A program made the position numbers and the translations under genes. DNA of 61,750 bases. Source: a virus. The stretch is from positions 1 through 61,750 of IMG/VR virus record IMGVR_UViG_3300044941_000295; one strand, written 5' to 3'. Under the pieces are notes generated by a model. It did not search any database. It saw only the letters and a list, made by a program, of their open reading frames with translations, and was not told the origin of the DNA. This document shows, one piece after another, positions 39,696 to 49,080 of this stretch; positions within the stretch are counted from its first letter, which is position 1, and every line of letters begins with the position of its first letter.

Positions 39696-41400
39696 CCTAG
39701 AAACACTTCAAAGACTTGGAAAAGCCCCTACTTGGTTAAAAGAGGAAGGTCTAAAAACCTTACAAAGTGGCTACCTTCTTCCATCTGAAGATCCAATTGA
39801 TATGTACAGAAGAGTTTCTGCGGCGGCGGCAAAGCAACTGAATAGACCTGAACTAGAAATCGAATTTTTTGAAATTATCTGGAATAATTGGCTGTGCCTT
39901 GCTACCCCCGTAGCCTCAAACATGGGAACAGATCGGGGTTTGCCAATTAGCTGTAACACCATCCACGTTGGAGATTCGGTAGATTCAATCTTTATGAAAA
40001 ACCACGAGCTGGCTGTCCTGTCTAAAAATGGGGCTGGGGTAGGGATCTATTTGGGCGATGTTCGCGGAAGAGGTACTCCTATTAAGGGTAATGGTAAGTC
40101 CGAAGGGGTTATTCCGTGGGCAAAAGTTTACGACACTACTTGTCTTTCTGTATCCCAAGGCTCTACAAGACGCGGAGCTGGAGCTGTATATCTTGATATT
40201 AGCCACCTTGACATTGAAGAGTTTATCAATCTTAGACGTCCTACTGGGGACATTAATCGTCGCTGTTTAAATCTCCATCATGCGGTATGTATTGATGATG
40301 AATTTATGAAAAAGGTAGAAAATGGAGACGAAAAAGCCCGCCACCTTTGGATGGAAATTATTAAAGCCCGTTTTGAGACAGGTGAGCCGTACCTATTTTT
40401 TAAAGACAATGTAAACAATCAGCGTCCAGAATGCTATATTAAGAATAATTTAATAATTAAATCTTCCAATATTTGCAACGAAATTTATCTTTATACAGAT
40501 CCAGAACATACGTTTGTCTGCTGTTTGTCAAGCTTAAATCTTGCCAGATATTTTGAATGGAAAGATTGGAAATCTAAATCAGGCAAAAGCCTTGTAGAGT
40601 TGACCACTTATTTTCTTGATGCCGTGTTGGGTGAATATATAGCAAAAGCCCGTTCAATTTTTGGTTTGGATTCTGCCGTTCGCTTTGCGGAAAAATCAAG
40701 AGCTATTGGTATTGGGGTTTTAGGGTGGCACACATTCCTGCAAGAGCAAGGGTTGCCTTTTGATAGTTTTCAGTCTATGATGTACAACAATATGATTTTT
40801 AAACAAATTAGAGAGCAAGCGGATAAGGCTACTGCGGATTTAGCTCGGGAATATAGCGAACCTAAATGGTGTAGAGGGTTTGGGCGCAGAAACACGCACT
40901 GTATTGCCGTTGCTCCTACCGTTTCAAACTCAATTATTTCAGGCTCCGTATCTGCAGGAATTGAGCCAATTGCTGCGAATGTATTTGCCCTTAAGTCCGC
41001 AAAAGGCACTTTCCTTAGAAAAAACCCTACTTTAGAAAAACTGTTGGAGTCAAAAAACAAAAACACACCAGACGTTTGGAAATCAATCTCTCAAAATGAC
41101 GGATCTGTTAAACATTTAGATTTTCTAACTCAAGAGGAAAAGGAAGTCTTTTTGACTGCTAGAGAAATCAACCAGTTTGCAATCATTAAGCAGGCGGCTC
41201 AGCGTCAGAAGTATATTGACCAAGGTCAATCCGTAAATCTGTTTTTTGCCAAAAACTCAGACCCTAGATATATTCACCAAGTGCACATGGAGGCATGGAA
41301 ACAAGGTTTGAAAGGATTGTACTATTGCAGAGCCGAATCTATTCTTAAAGGGGATATGGTAAATAGGCAGAAAGATGAATGCGCCGCCTGCGAGGCCTAG
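39688..41400 (+). CDS. nrdA: Class I ribonucleotide reductase large subunit
   Basis: This 570-residue protein starts at ATG 39688, overlapping the nrdB stop by 8 nt; the open frame to 39595 is a shadow. Active-site marks: PISCNT (thiyl pair Cys), SSNICNEI (radical Cys and Glu), VCCLSSLNLA and a C-terminal CAAC redox pair. The N-terminal ATP-cone is absent, as the protein starts with a catalytic-domain pattern, which is common in phage enzymes. Reduces nucleotides for DNA synthesis in concert with NrdB. Confidence 0.9.
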   Translation: MSNLETLQRLGKAPTWLKEEGLKTLQSGYLLPSEDPIDMYRRVSAAAAKQLNRPELEIEFFEIIWNNWLCLATPVASNMGTDRGLPISCNTIHVGDSVDSIFMKNHELAVLSKNGAGVGIYLGDVRGRGTPIKGNGKSEGVIPWAKVYDTTCLSVSQGSTRRGAGAVYLDISHLDIEEFINLRRPTGDINRRCLNLHHAVCIDDEFMKKVENGDEKARHLWMEIIKARFETGEPYLFFKDNVNNQRPECYIKNNLIIKSSNICNEIYLYTDPEHTFVCCLSSLNLARYFEWKDWKSKSGKSLVELTTYFLDAVLGEYIAKARSIFGLDSAVRFAEKSRAIGIGVLGWHTFLQEQGLPFDSFQSMMYNNMIFKQIREQADKATADLAREYSEPKWCRGFGRRNTHCIAVAPTVSNSIISGSVSAGIEPIAANVFALKSAKGTFLRKNPTLEKLLESKNKNTPDVWKSISQNDGSVKHLDFLTQEEKEVFLTAREINQFAIIKQAAQRQKYIDQGQSVNLFFAKNSDPRYIHQVHMEAWKQGLKGLYYCRAESILKGDMVNRQKDECAACEA

Positions 41401-41403
41401 TGA

Positions 41404-41412
41404 TGGTATATA
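41404..41412 (+). promoter_or_regulatory. Extended -10 promoter TGGTATATA
   Basis: TATATA at 41407-41412 preceded by TGG, just after the nrdA stop. An AGAGG ribosome site and the ATG at 41431 follow, so a short normal leader is expected. Confidence 0.6.
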
Positions 41413-41430
41413 AATAAAAAAGAGGTGTCT

Positions 41431-42435
41431 ATGAAAAACATATTTAATGAAGAATCACCAGTAAGCGAATACGACTTGCTTAACCAAAACGAAGTGGAGG
41501 ATCAGGTAGCTTTGGCACCTCGCACACAACCCCGTCGTCAATCCTATAGCCAGCAAATAGAGGATATTGCTGAAATGATGTCTCCGCCAAGCACAGAAGA
41601 TATTGCTTATGAGCTTGAAGAGGAAGAAATGAACGTAGTGGGCGAGGCTATGGTTCGGCTAGAACAGGCACGTCTTTACGATATGCTTATTAAGCACAAC
41701 CTATTTGAAGGGGTGGAAGCAAACCCAATTGCCCTTAAAAACGTTCAGGATGAGCTTAAAGCTTACATTGTGGAGCGTTTACAGATTCTTTTAGGGATTA
41801 AGCAGGAACAGCAGCCTGTCACTTCTATGCGAGTTGAGCTACCCTTTAATAAACTGGAAATTCAAGCGCTTAAAGATTTAGCGCACAAGCTGACAAAAGG
41901 CGCTACTGAAAAGATTCAGGAAAAAGAGACGGTAGAAGCGGTGCCTGAGCGTTCAGAACAGGCAATCAAACCCCTATCCAAACCTAAAAAATCTCAAGGA
42001 CTTAAGCCGCTAGCTGCTAAAAATCAACCTACAAAACAGGTTGCATTACCACCAAAAGAGGTTGCTCAGCCACGACAACAAACGCCTGTGGTGGTTAACA
42101 AAACCAAAAGAAAGGCTGTACCCTTGCCAAAAGAAAAAATTATAGCTCCAGACGGCTCGGTTTTAACCCAAGAAGAGCTGGCAATTGCTCAAGAGCAATT
42201 GGAAAAAGAAATGGAACTAGGAAAGTCCAAAAATCCATACGAAATGACTCATGACGAACTCATTGAAAGAAGTAAAAAAATTAAAGGACAAACCAAGTCT
42301 AGCAAGGTGAGGGGTTTGCCAATGCCTACGCCAGAACAAATGGCTGTGGTATATCAACAAAAACAAATAGAAAGATTAAGCCAAGACGAAAAAATGACCA
42401 GTATCCTTAATCGGGTACTAAAACAACAATCATAG
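41431..42435 (+). CDS. Charged low-complexity protein of unknown function
   Basis: This 334-residue protein starts at ATG 41431 with AGAGG; an in-frame GTG lies 6 nt earlier. The central part is Pro/Lys-rich (PLSKPKKSQGLKPLAAKN); helical ends carry EYDLLNQNEVEDQ and QEELAIAQEQLEKEM. No family recognised. Its position after nrdA and a promoter suggests a new unit. Confidence 0.5.
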   Translation: MKNIFNEESPVSEYDLLNQNEVEDQVALAPRTQPRRQSYSQQIEDIAEMMSPPSTEDIAYELEEEEMNVVGEAMVRLEQARLYDMLIKHNLFEGVEANPIALKNVQDELKAYIVERLQILLGIKQEQQPVTSMRVELPFNKLEIQALKDLAHKLTKGATEKIQEKETVEAVPERSEQAIKPLSKPKKSQGLKPLAAKNQPTKQVALPPKEVAQPRQQTPVVVNKTKRKAVPLPKEKIIAPDGSVLTQEELAIAQEQLEKEMELGKSKNPYEMTHDELIERSKKIKGQTKSSKVRGLPMPTPEQMAVVYQQKQIERLSQDEKMTSILNRVLKQQS

Positions 42436-42443
42436 GAGACTGT

Positions 42444-42998
42444 ATGACAAAAATGACCAAAACCAAAAAAGAAAAGAAAAACCTCTCTAGCACAGGCACT
42501 CTTACCGCTGCACAGCGCCTTGAAATGCTAGAGAAAACACTCCAAACTCATCGTCAAATGATCAATATCATTGCCGAGGAAATGGACAAAATTCAACAAA
42601 CTCAGCTAGCTCTTGCACAAAAAGTGGAAGCTACTATTAAGGTTTCTGAGCAACAAGATCTTGAAAAAAAGGTCACCCAGTTTATGGTTGACCAGCAAAT
42701 CAAGGATCTCAAAAGTAAAACAGATCTGCTGATTTCTCAAGGCGCATTAACACCGTCAGAAGAAGTAACCCAAAACAGCTTTGTTGTAGGAAAGGAGCTT
42801 ACTAAAGAAGGTGAAGTGGTATCTCCACGCACCCAAGCGTCAGTAGCCTCTCTTCCTGAAGAGGTACGGGAAAAACTAAAAGGTAAAAAAGTAGGCGATC
42901 TGGTTAGCTTTGGAGAAGACAAGCTTTCCTTTATGCTAGAAGAGGTGTATGAAATTGCAAGCGCTGTAGAAAAGCAGTTAGAACAAGCAGGTGCCTAA
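42444..42998 (+). CDS. Helical protein of unknown function
   Basis: This 184-residue protein has a coiled coil (RLEMLEKTLQTHRQMINIIAE) and a C-terminal LPEEVREKLKGKKVGDLVSF segment with a KVGD motif similar to FKBP-like domains of phage proteins. Identity not certain. AGGAGACT ribosome site. Confidence 0.5.
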   Translation: MTKMTKTKKEKKNLSSTGTLTAAQRLEMLEKTLQTHRQMINIIAEEMDKIQQTQLALAQKVEATIKVSEQQDLEKKVTQFMVDQQIKDLKSKTDLLISQGALTPSEEVTQNSFVVGKELTKEGEVVSPRTQASVASLPEEVREKLKGKKVGDLVSFGEDKLSFMLEEVYEIASAVEKQLEQAGA

Positions 42999-44240
42999 AT
43001 GGAACTAATTACGGAAGCAGAAGTATCCATGATCGTAGAGCTAAAGGAAAAAGGCTTTACGTGGGGAGAAATTGCTGAAAAAATAACCAAGAAGTTTGGA
43101 ATTAAAAGAACTTTGGATAGCGTCCGTAACTCATACCGACGCTATTCCGATATCGAAAGTACCCCTCAGAGTGTTGTCCGAAACATTAAGGATGCTCACC
43201 GAGCGCGTAGAGGTAAGGCGTCAATTGCGAGAGACAATAAAATTCTTATAGAAAATCAAATTCGTCAGGAAGATTTTTTGCAAGAATTTGAGGCTTTAAT
43301 AAAAAAGAACAAGCCAATTCTTTATAAGCCCGCCAAACCTGTCAGCAAAAAAAGCACAGAAAGGGTAGTGGTTATGCACCTATCTGATATGCACTTTCAA
43401 GCTCAAATTGATGAAGGTGAGATGGGCGGGCTAAACAAGTACGGATCTGCCGAAGAGGCAAGACGCCTAGCTTTGTTTACTCGGGAAGTGGCGGATTACA
43501 AACTTCAGCATCGAGACCATACGGAACTTATGATGGTAATTAATGGTGATATTCTGCAAGGGGTTATCCATGATATAGAATCTACGCCAACAATTACCAC
43601 TCAGGTTTCTGCCACTATGCACCTTTTAGGGCAGTCCATTAGCTACCTATCTAACTACTTTAAAAAAGTGAAGGTTGTGTGCACTTCGGGCAACCATGAG
43701 CGAATGATGCACAAATCCAATAAAGGCCGCCAAACAAGGCAAAAATGGGATTCATACTCTACAATTGTCTATGCAGGTCTTAAAATGGCCTTAGCTGCAC
43801 ACAAAAATGTGGAGTTTGTTATTCCAGAAACACCCTACGCTTATGTTGACGTTTTAGGCCATAAGTTTTTTATTACACACTCTGATACGGTATTGAATAT
43901 TGGATATCCCGGCAAGTCTATCGACATTCAACGTGCCAAAAACATAATCAACGACCTAAAAGAAGGTATTGGCGAAATTGACGTGGTTCTGGTAGGGCAT
44001 GTTCATGTAGATTGTAAGAACATCCTTCCAAATGGAACCGTTCTTATGTCTAACGGGTCTATGTCAGGGATTGACGAGTTTGCACTTAGCCTCGGAATCA
44101 CCTCGAACAATCCAACACAACAGATTTTCGAGGTGACAAAAAATCACCCCGTAGGCGACATGCGTAGCGTTAAACTTTCGGTAGCGGACAAAAACAAAGA
44201 TCTCGAAAAAATTATTAAACCTTTCAATGGAAAATTTTAA
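42999..44240 (+). CDS. Calcineurin-like metallophosphoesterase with N-terminal HTH
   Basis: This 413-residue protein has an HTH-like segment at residues about 15-45 (GFTWGEIAEKITKKFGI). The phosphoesterase core shows SDMHF, NGDILQG, SGNHERM and GHVHVD. A second, separate SbcD-like gene exists at 31240; this one is longer and has a different layout. A DNA or RNA phosphoesterase function is inferred. Confidence 0.78.
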   Translation: MELITEAEVSMIVELKEKGFTWGEIAEKITKKFGIKRTLDSVRNSYRRYSDIESTPQSVVRNIKDAHRARRGKASIARDNKILIENQIRQEDFLQEFEALIKKNKPILYKPAKPVSKKSTERVVVMHLSDMHFQAQIDEGEMGGLNKYGSAEEARRLALFTREVADYKLQHRDHTELMMVINGDILQGVIHDIESTPTITTQVSATMHLLGQSISYLSNYFKKVKVVCTSGNHERMMHKSNKGRQTRQKWDSYSTIVYAGLKMALAAHKNVEFVIPETPYAYVDVLGHKFFITHSDTVLNIGYPGKSIDIQRAKNIINDLKEGIGEIDVVLVGHVHVDCKNILPNGTVLMSNGSMSGIDEFALSLGITSNNPTQQIFEVTKNHPVGDMRSVKLSVADKNKDLEKIIKPFNGKF

Positions 44241-44245
44241 TTTTT

Positions 44246-44656
44246 ATGCGCAAAAAGACACTCAGCGACGAGTTAAGGGAAAAACTGTTTGATATAGAAG
44301 TGTCGTTATATCTGAACCAAGAAGATATGGGGGAAATAGCCGCTAAATTGACTGTGTTGAATCGATTGCAAAAAGATCTGATTTACAACATTGATTTGCA
44401 CAAATCAGGACTTGTGGTAACTTCTATAGATGAATATAAAAAAACGCTGAAAGATTTAAAAAAGACACGAGAGGAAATTGAAAAGATTTTAAAATTACAA
44501 AAGAAAATCGAAGATTCGATAAACAAATTGGTTGCTGAACACGAAAGGTATAACACACAATACGAACAAATCAGCGCTTTTGAAGAAAAAACAAAAGTTG
44601 TCAAAATGGAAGACTATGCAAAAAATAGACGAAATAAAAAAAAGAATAATGAATGA
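44246..44656 (+). CDS. Coiled-coil protein
   Basis: This 136-residue protein has long heptad-like helices (KKTREEIEKILKLQKKIED) and a basic end. It overlaps the following gene by 41 nt. Function unknown. Confidence 0.5.
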   Translation: MRKKTLSDELREKLFDIEVSLYLNQEDMGEIAAKLTVLNRLQKDLIYNIDLHKSGLVVTSIDEYKKTLKDLKKTREEIEKILKLQKKIEDSINKLVAEHERYNTQYEQISAFEEKTKVVKMEDYAKNRRNKKKNNE

Positions 44657-44837
44657 CGAGGACTTTATTAATAGTCCTAACCACAAAAACTCATTGAAGT
44701 GTTTTATCGCCAAAAACCCTGAAGGTGTTAGTAACGATAGAATTGCCAAGGTTTTGATGATTAGTGAGGAAGAAGTGGAAGAAATTTACCTTTCTGCCAT
44801 TGAAAAGCTAAAAGAAGGACTTGCGAGGTTTAAATGA
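44616..44837 (+). CDS. Small sigma-region-4-like HTH protein
   Basis: This 73-residue protein starts at ATG 44616 (GGAAG before it); a second ATG at 44649 is possible. The last half reads NPEGVSNDRIAKVLM followed by ISEEEVEEIYLSAIEKLK, which is the pattern of sigma70 region 4.2. This could be the phage counterpart of T4 gp33 or another transcription cofactor. Overlaps the coiled-coil gene upstream by 41 nt and the exonuclease downstream by ATGA. Confidence 0.5.
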   Translation: MQKIDEIKKRIMNDEDFINSPNHKNSLKCFIAKNPEGVSNDRIAKVLMISEEEVEEIYLSAIEKLKEGLARFK

Positions 44838-45469
44838 TTAGAGTTTGGATGGATTGCGAAACGTTTGGAATGAATCCCCGCGTAAATCCCGTAGCTACGG
44901 TCTATATGGCGCTGTACACTGAAACGGATGACTTCATTGAAGATATCGACCTTAAGGTTAAGCCAGATAGTATGGAGGGTGTGGAGATTGATCGTAAAAC
45001 GACAGAAATCCATGGGATTGTTTGGGAGGAGCATATTGCAAACCCCGAAACAATCACCTACTCGCAAGCCAAGGAAAAAATCCAACAGTTTTTGGAAAAA
45101 CACAAGCTTCCTAAAGTCAAAAAAAGCTTTAAGCCATGCGGACAAAACGTAGCGTTTGACATTAACTATCTTAAAAACACTATTTTTTCTCACGACGAAT
45201 GGGAAAAGTTGTTCCATCATCGGTTTCTAGATACTCTTGTCGTTCTCAATTTCTTACAGGATTTGGATTTAGTACCGTCTGATTTGGGCAGTCTTACGAG
45301 CTTAGTAGAATATTTTGATCTTAAAACAGGTGATTTCCATGACGCAAGAGCTGATATTAAAATGACTGTGCAGGTTTACAGAAAACAGAGGGAGTTGATT
45401 TTAGGCTTAAAAAGAGCTAGTATTATATCAAACGTAAACCTAGATCTGCTCAAGGTTGTGGAAGATTGA
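44834..45469 (+). CDS. DnaQ-like 3'-5' exonuclease
   Basis: This 211-residue protein has Exo I D-x-E at D7 and E9 (MDCETFG), Exo II in NVAFDINYLK and Exo III HDARADIKM (HxAxxD). DnaQ/oligoribonuclease superfamily. Directly followed by a DnaE-type polymerase with a TGATG overlap, so it is probably its proofreading partner. Confidence 0.8.
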   Translation: MIRVWMDCETFGMNPRVNPVATVYMALYTETDDFIEDIDLKVKPDSMEGVEIDRKTTEIHGIVWEEHIANPETITYSQAKEKIQQFLEKHKLPKVKKSFKPCGQNVAFDINYLKNTIFSHDEWEKLFHHRFLDTLVVLNFLQDLDLVPSDLGSLTSLVEYFDLKTGDFHDARADIKMTVQVYRKQRELILGLKRASIISNVNLDLLKVVED

Positions 45470-48400
45470 TGCACTACGTTAACATTTGTCACCATACAGA
45501 GTCGTACCTGACCGCATCTACGCTAAACGCTATGATACAAAAGGTCAAAAAAAACGGCTCGAATTATTTTGCCGTTGGTGAAAACGGCAGTCTTATATCT
45601 GCTCTTAAAGTGTATTACGCCGCATCTGCCGCTGGACTCAAGCCTATTATTGGGATTGATCTGTATTTTAAGGATGAGTTTTGTTCAATTATTAACGGCA
45701 CCCCTTCCGAACAAGCTAAGTATTTTAAATTACTAATGTTTTTTAGAGATCAGGCGGCATACCAGACGATGGTTTCAATGATCTCGGATAAGGGGAGAAA
45801 GAAAGTTAAGATAGGAGAAGATCACGAATACCCTCTTTTTAATTGGACGGACTTGGAGCGGCTATCTAAGCTTAATGTGTTAGTATCTTCCTCAAACATT
45901 GAAGATATGGTATCTAAACATTTGTTGTTTGATAGGCCAGATCTTTCCAAGAGATATTATGAGAGGCTGGTTGAGCTGTTTGGTGACAGATACACTCCTG
46001 CAATTTGCCCGTTTGAACACACCCATTATCAGGAAAGATTAATTGAGTTCACCTTAATTGGCAACAAAAAGATCCGATTGCCTCTGAATACTAGGGTAGA
46101 TACTGATTCTAAGGGTTTCAAAACTAAGGCGATAGATATCTATAAAAACCCAAAACGTTACAAAAAACTTTTAAGAATTTATTATAACGGACTTAAGTCC
46201 ACTGTTAAACTGGAAAATCAGGACATACTTGGCGTTGAAATGGTCAAGGATTTTGTTCAAATAGACAGGGGAGATATCCAAGCTTTAGCCAACAAACAGT
46301 TCATTGAGCTGCATGGAACAAATCTTCTTATAAACGATTATGCTTATTACGCGGATAAGGATGATAAAATTGTTCAAAACATGAAACTTGGGGAGGATGG
46401 GAAATGTCTTCACCAAGACTTGTACATTAGAAGTGCTGCTGAAACAGCTCTATATCTTAAAAACTTAGGATTGGCTCCTGAGCAAATTAAGGGCGTCTTT
46501 GAAAACACTCAAAAGTGGGCAAGTCAATTTGATGATTTTAAATTGAAGTATGATATTAAGTTGGTGGATTACGGCCCTGAACCCGAAAAGCTTTTAATAA
46601 AGGCTATTAAAGAGCGTGGGCGTATGAAGTGGGACGACCCACGATATGTAAAGCAACTGAAGGAAGAGCTTGATTTGCTGGTTAACAACGGCGTTGTCAA
46701 CCTATCCCCATACTTCTTGCCTTTGATTGAAATTTCAGACTACTACGTTAAAAATCACCGTCTGCCCGGCCCTGCCCGTGGATCTGCTGGTGGATTTTTA
46801 ATATCATATTTGGCAGGAATTACGCAAATTGACCCTATCAAATACGACCTAAGTACGGAGCGCTTTCTTACCAAAGATCGAGTTCAGCAGGGTAACTTCC
46901 CCGATATTGATTGGGACAGTGAGGGACGGGAGCTTTTGGTTGGGGAGGATGGAAATAGCGGGTTCCTGAAAGAGCGATTTGGTGATAAGTACGCTCAAAT
47001 TTCCACCAGAAACCTGCTACGCATTAAATCGGCTATTCTAGACGCCAATCGTTTCCTGCATGGCGAGGTGCAGCCTGAGATTCAGAAATTTTCCAAATCT
47101 CTTCCAAACACCCCTCAAGGGATTACTGATCACGATTTTATTTTTGGATATGAAAGCAATGACGAGCATGTGGCTGGGTTGTTTGAAATAAATGAAGACC
47201 TAAAAAAGTACGCCGAAGAAAGACCTAAGGAATGGGAAATTGTGAAAAAGGCTGTATCTCTATCCAGACAGGTTGGGCGTCATGCTTGTGCGCATATTTT
47301 GTCTAGCGAGCCTATCTCTAATATTGTGCCTGTTGTTAAGGTGGGAGAAATAGATCAGGTGACGGCTTTTGAGGCTAAAGAGTGTGAAAAAGCAGGACTT
47401 ATAAAATACGACTTTCTTGTAGTGTCTGCAATTAAAGACATCCGCATGTGTATTGACAATATTAACAGGAAAAATGGCGACAAATTTGAAGTAGGGTATT
47501 TTAATCATAAAGGTCAAAAAACCTATGTTTGGGATGTGCCCGAAGACACGGATGTGTTTAATATGATGGGGATGGGGGAAACGGAAACTGTGTTCCAGTT
47601 TAACACTACATCAGTCACCCCATTTGTTAAAGAAATCAGACCAAAATCAATTATTGAGTTGGCGACGATTACGGCGCTTGTTCGACCCGGCCCTCTGGAC
47701 TATATCGACAAGGATACTGGTAGAAATATGGCGGAGGAGTATATTGAAAGAAAAAGGGGAAGAAGTTTTTCTGACATTAAAGTGCTGGATAAGCTTATTC
47801 CCGAAACTCATTCGATTCTAGTATTCCAAGAGCAAATCACTAAAATTGCTAAAGAGCTGGGTGGAATGTCTATTGTAGACGCCGAAAACGTGCGTATTGC
47901 GATGGGTAAGAAAAAGCTTAAACTTATGGATTCTTTGAAGCCAAAGTTTATTGAGGGGGCAAAAAAGGTTATTTCCGAAGAAGAAGCGAACAAGGTTTGG
48001 GATATGATGGCAACGTTTGGGCGCTATGGCTTTAACAAAAGCCATTCCGTTGCTTATTCTGTAATTGGCTATACTTGTGCGTTTCTTAAATACCACTACC
48101 CTTTGGAATGGTGGGCTGCAGTACTGACTAATGCGGATACCAAGGAAATTAACGAAGTGTTTTACAAATATGTAAAAGATATTATGCTTCCTCCAGACAT
48201 CAACCTGTCTAAGGAAGAGATTACGATTGACTATGAAAAACAAAAACTGCGTCAAAAGCTTTCCGCCATTACAGGGCTTGGCGGAAAAGTGGCGGAAAAG
48301 ATTATTGCTGCAAGACCATTTAAGGATCTTAAGGATTTTGTTATTAAAAAGCCATGTGGCCCTGCTATGACTCGCCGCTTAATCTACATCGGCGCACTTG

Positions 48401-49080
48401 ATAGTCTTATGCCTGCCGAAGCCAATACAATGCTTAAGAAAATGTGGCTCTATGAGGAAACTGTAAAGCAGGTGGAGTGGGAAGCGAAAATTGAAGAATT
48501 GATGAAACAACCTGAATCTGAGGAGCGTAACGTCAAACTTCAAAAACTTAAAGATAAGGGGCGCAGCAAGGCCAAAATTGACCCATATTACATGGTCATT
48601 GATCCCCTTAAGGACTATCTCATTAAGAAAGAGATCTGCCCTACAATGAATTTGGATTTATATGAATTAATTAAAAAATATGCAAAAAACCTAACCATTT
48701 TCCCCCGAAATGGTGCGCACATGGCGATTGACAATAGAGGTTTTGAGGTATATTTAGCAGGGCCAAACGTTCTGGAAAAGATGGATTCTGCAGTTATTGA
48801 TAGGAACGCTTATTTTTGTGTGCCGGGTTACGTAATCAAGGCGGAAACGTTTACTTATGCCAAAAACACCAAAAAGGCCTATAAATTGATTATTGACAGT
48901 TCTGGATATATTTCAGAAAAGGTTATCTGGCCTGACTATGATACTGGCGAACTTAAATATCCCAAGTCCTTGAAAAAAGGATGTTTAGCTTTCTTCTTCT
49001 ACCAGAAGCGAGCTGAAAAAGAAGGGGTGAACATCTACCATTCGGTTGTTGAAGTTGAGGGTATTGACGAGGATGAGTAA
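45469..49080 (+). CDS. dnaE: DNA polymerase III alpha-like (C-family) polymerase
   Basis: This 1203-residue protein starts at ATG 45469, overlapping the exonuclease stop. Motifs: a degraded PHP start (ICHHTESYLT), then RLPGPARGSAGGFLISYL, NFPDIDWD (the catalytic D-x-D), VFQEQITKIAKELGGMS, and FNKSHSVAYSVIGYTCAFLKYH, written here in part. The PHP residues are not all kept, so a separate exonuclease is needed, which the neighbouring DnaQ provides. A C-family polymerase in a phage is unusual next to the AEP-type primase. Confidence 0.9.
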   Translation: MHYVNICHHTESYLTASTLNAMIQKVKKNGSNYFAVGENGSLISALKVYYAASAAGLKPIIGIDLYFKDEFCSIINGTPSEQAKYFKLLMFFRDQAAYQTMVSMISDKGRKKVKIGEDHEYPLFNWTDLERLSKLNVLVSSSNIEDMVSKHLLFDRPDLSKRYYERLVELFGDRYTPAICPFEHTHYQERLIEFTLIGNKKIRLPLNTRVDTDSKGFKTKAIDIYKNPKRYKKLLRIYYNGLKSTVKLENQDILGVEMVKDFVQIDRGDIQALANKQFIELHGTNLLINDYAYYADKDDKIVQNMKLGEDGKCLHQDLYIRSAAETALYLKNLGLAPEQIKGVFENTQKWASQFDDFKLKYDIKLVDYGPEPEKLLIKAIKERGRMKWDDPRYVKQLKEELDLLVNNGVVNLSPYFLPLIEISDYYVKNHRLPGPARGSAGGFLISYLAGITQIDPIKYDLSTERFLTKDRVQQGNFPDIDWDSEGRELLVGEDGNSGFLKERFGDKYAQISTRNLLRIKSAILDANRFLHGEVQPEIQKFSKSLPNTPQGITDHDFIFGYESNDEHVAGLFEINEDLKKYAEERPKEWEIVKKAVSLSRQVGRHACAHILSSEPISNIVPVVKVGEIDQVTAFEAKECEKAGLIKYDFLVVSAIKDIRMCIDNINRKNGDKFEVGYFNHKGQKTYVWDVPEDTDVFNMMGMGETETVFQFNTTSVTPFVKEIRPKSIIELATITALVRPGPLDYIDKDTGRNMAEEYIERKRGRSFSDIKVLDKLIPETHSILVFQEQITKIAKELGGMSIVDAENVRIAMGKKKLKLMDSLKPKFIEGAKKVISEEEANKVWDMMATFGRYGFNKSHSVAYSVIGYTCAFLKYHYPLEWWAAVLTNADTKEINEVFYKYVKDIMLPPDINLSKEEITIDYEKQKLRQKLSAITGLGGKVAEKIIAARPFKDLKDFVIKKPCGPAMTRRLIYIGALDSLMPAEANTMLKKMWLYEETVKQVEWEAKIEELMKQPESEERNVKLQKLKDKGRSKAKIDPYYMVIDPLKDYLIKKEICPTMNLDLYELIKKYAKNLTIFPRNGAHMAIDNRGFEVYLAGPNVLEKMDSAVIDRNAYFCVPGYVIKAETFTYAKNTKKAYKLIIDSSGYISEKVIWPDYDTGELKYPKSLKKGCLAFFFYQKRAEKEGVNIYHSVVEVEGIDEDE

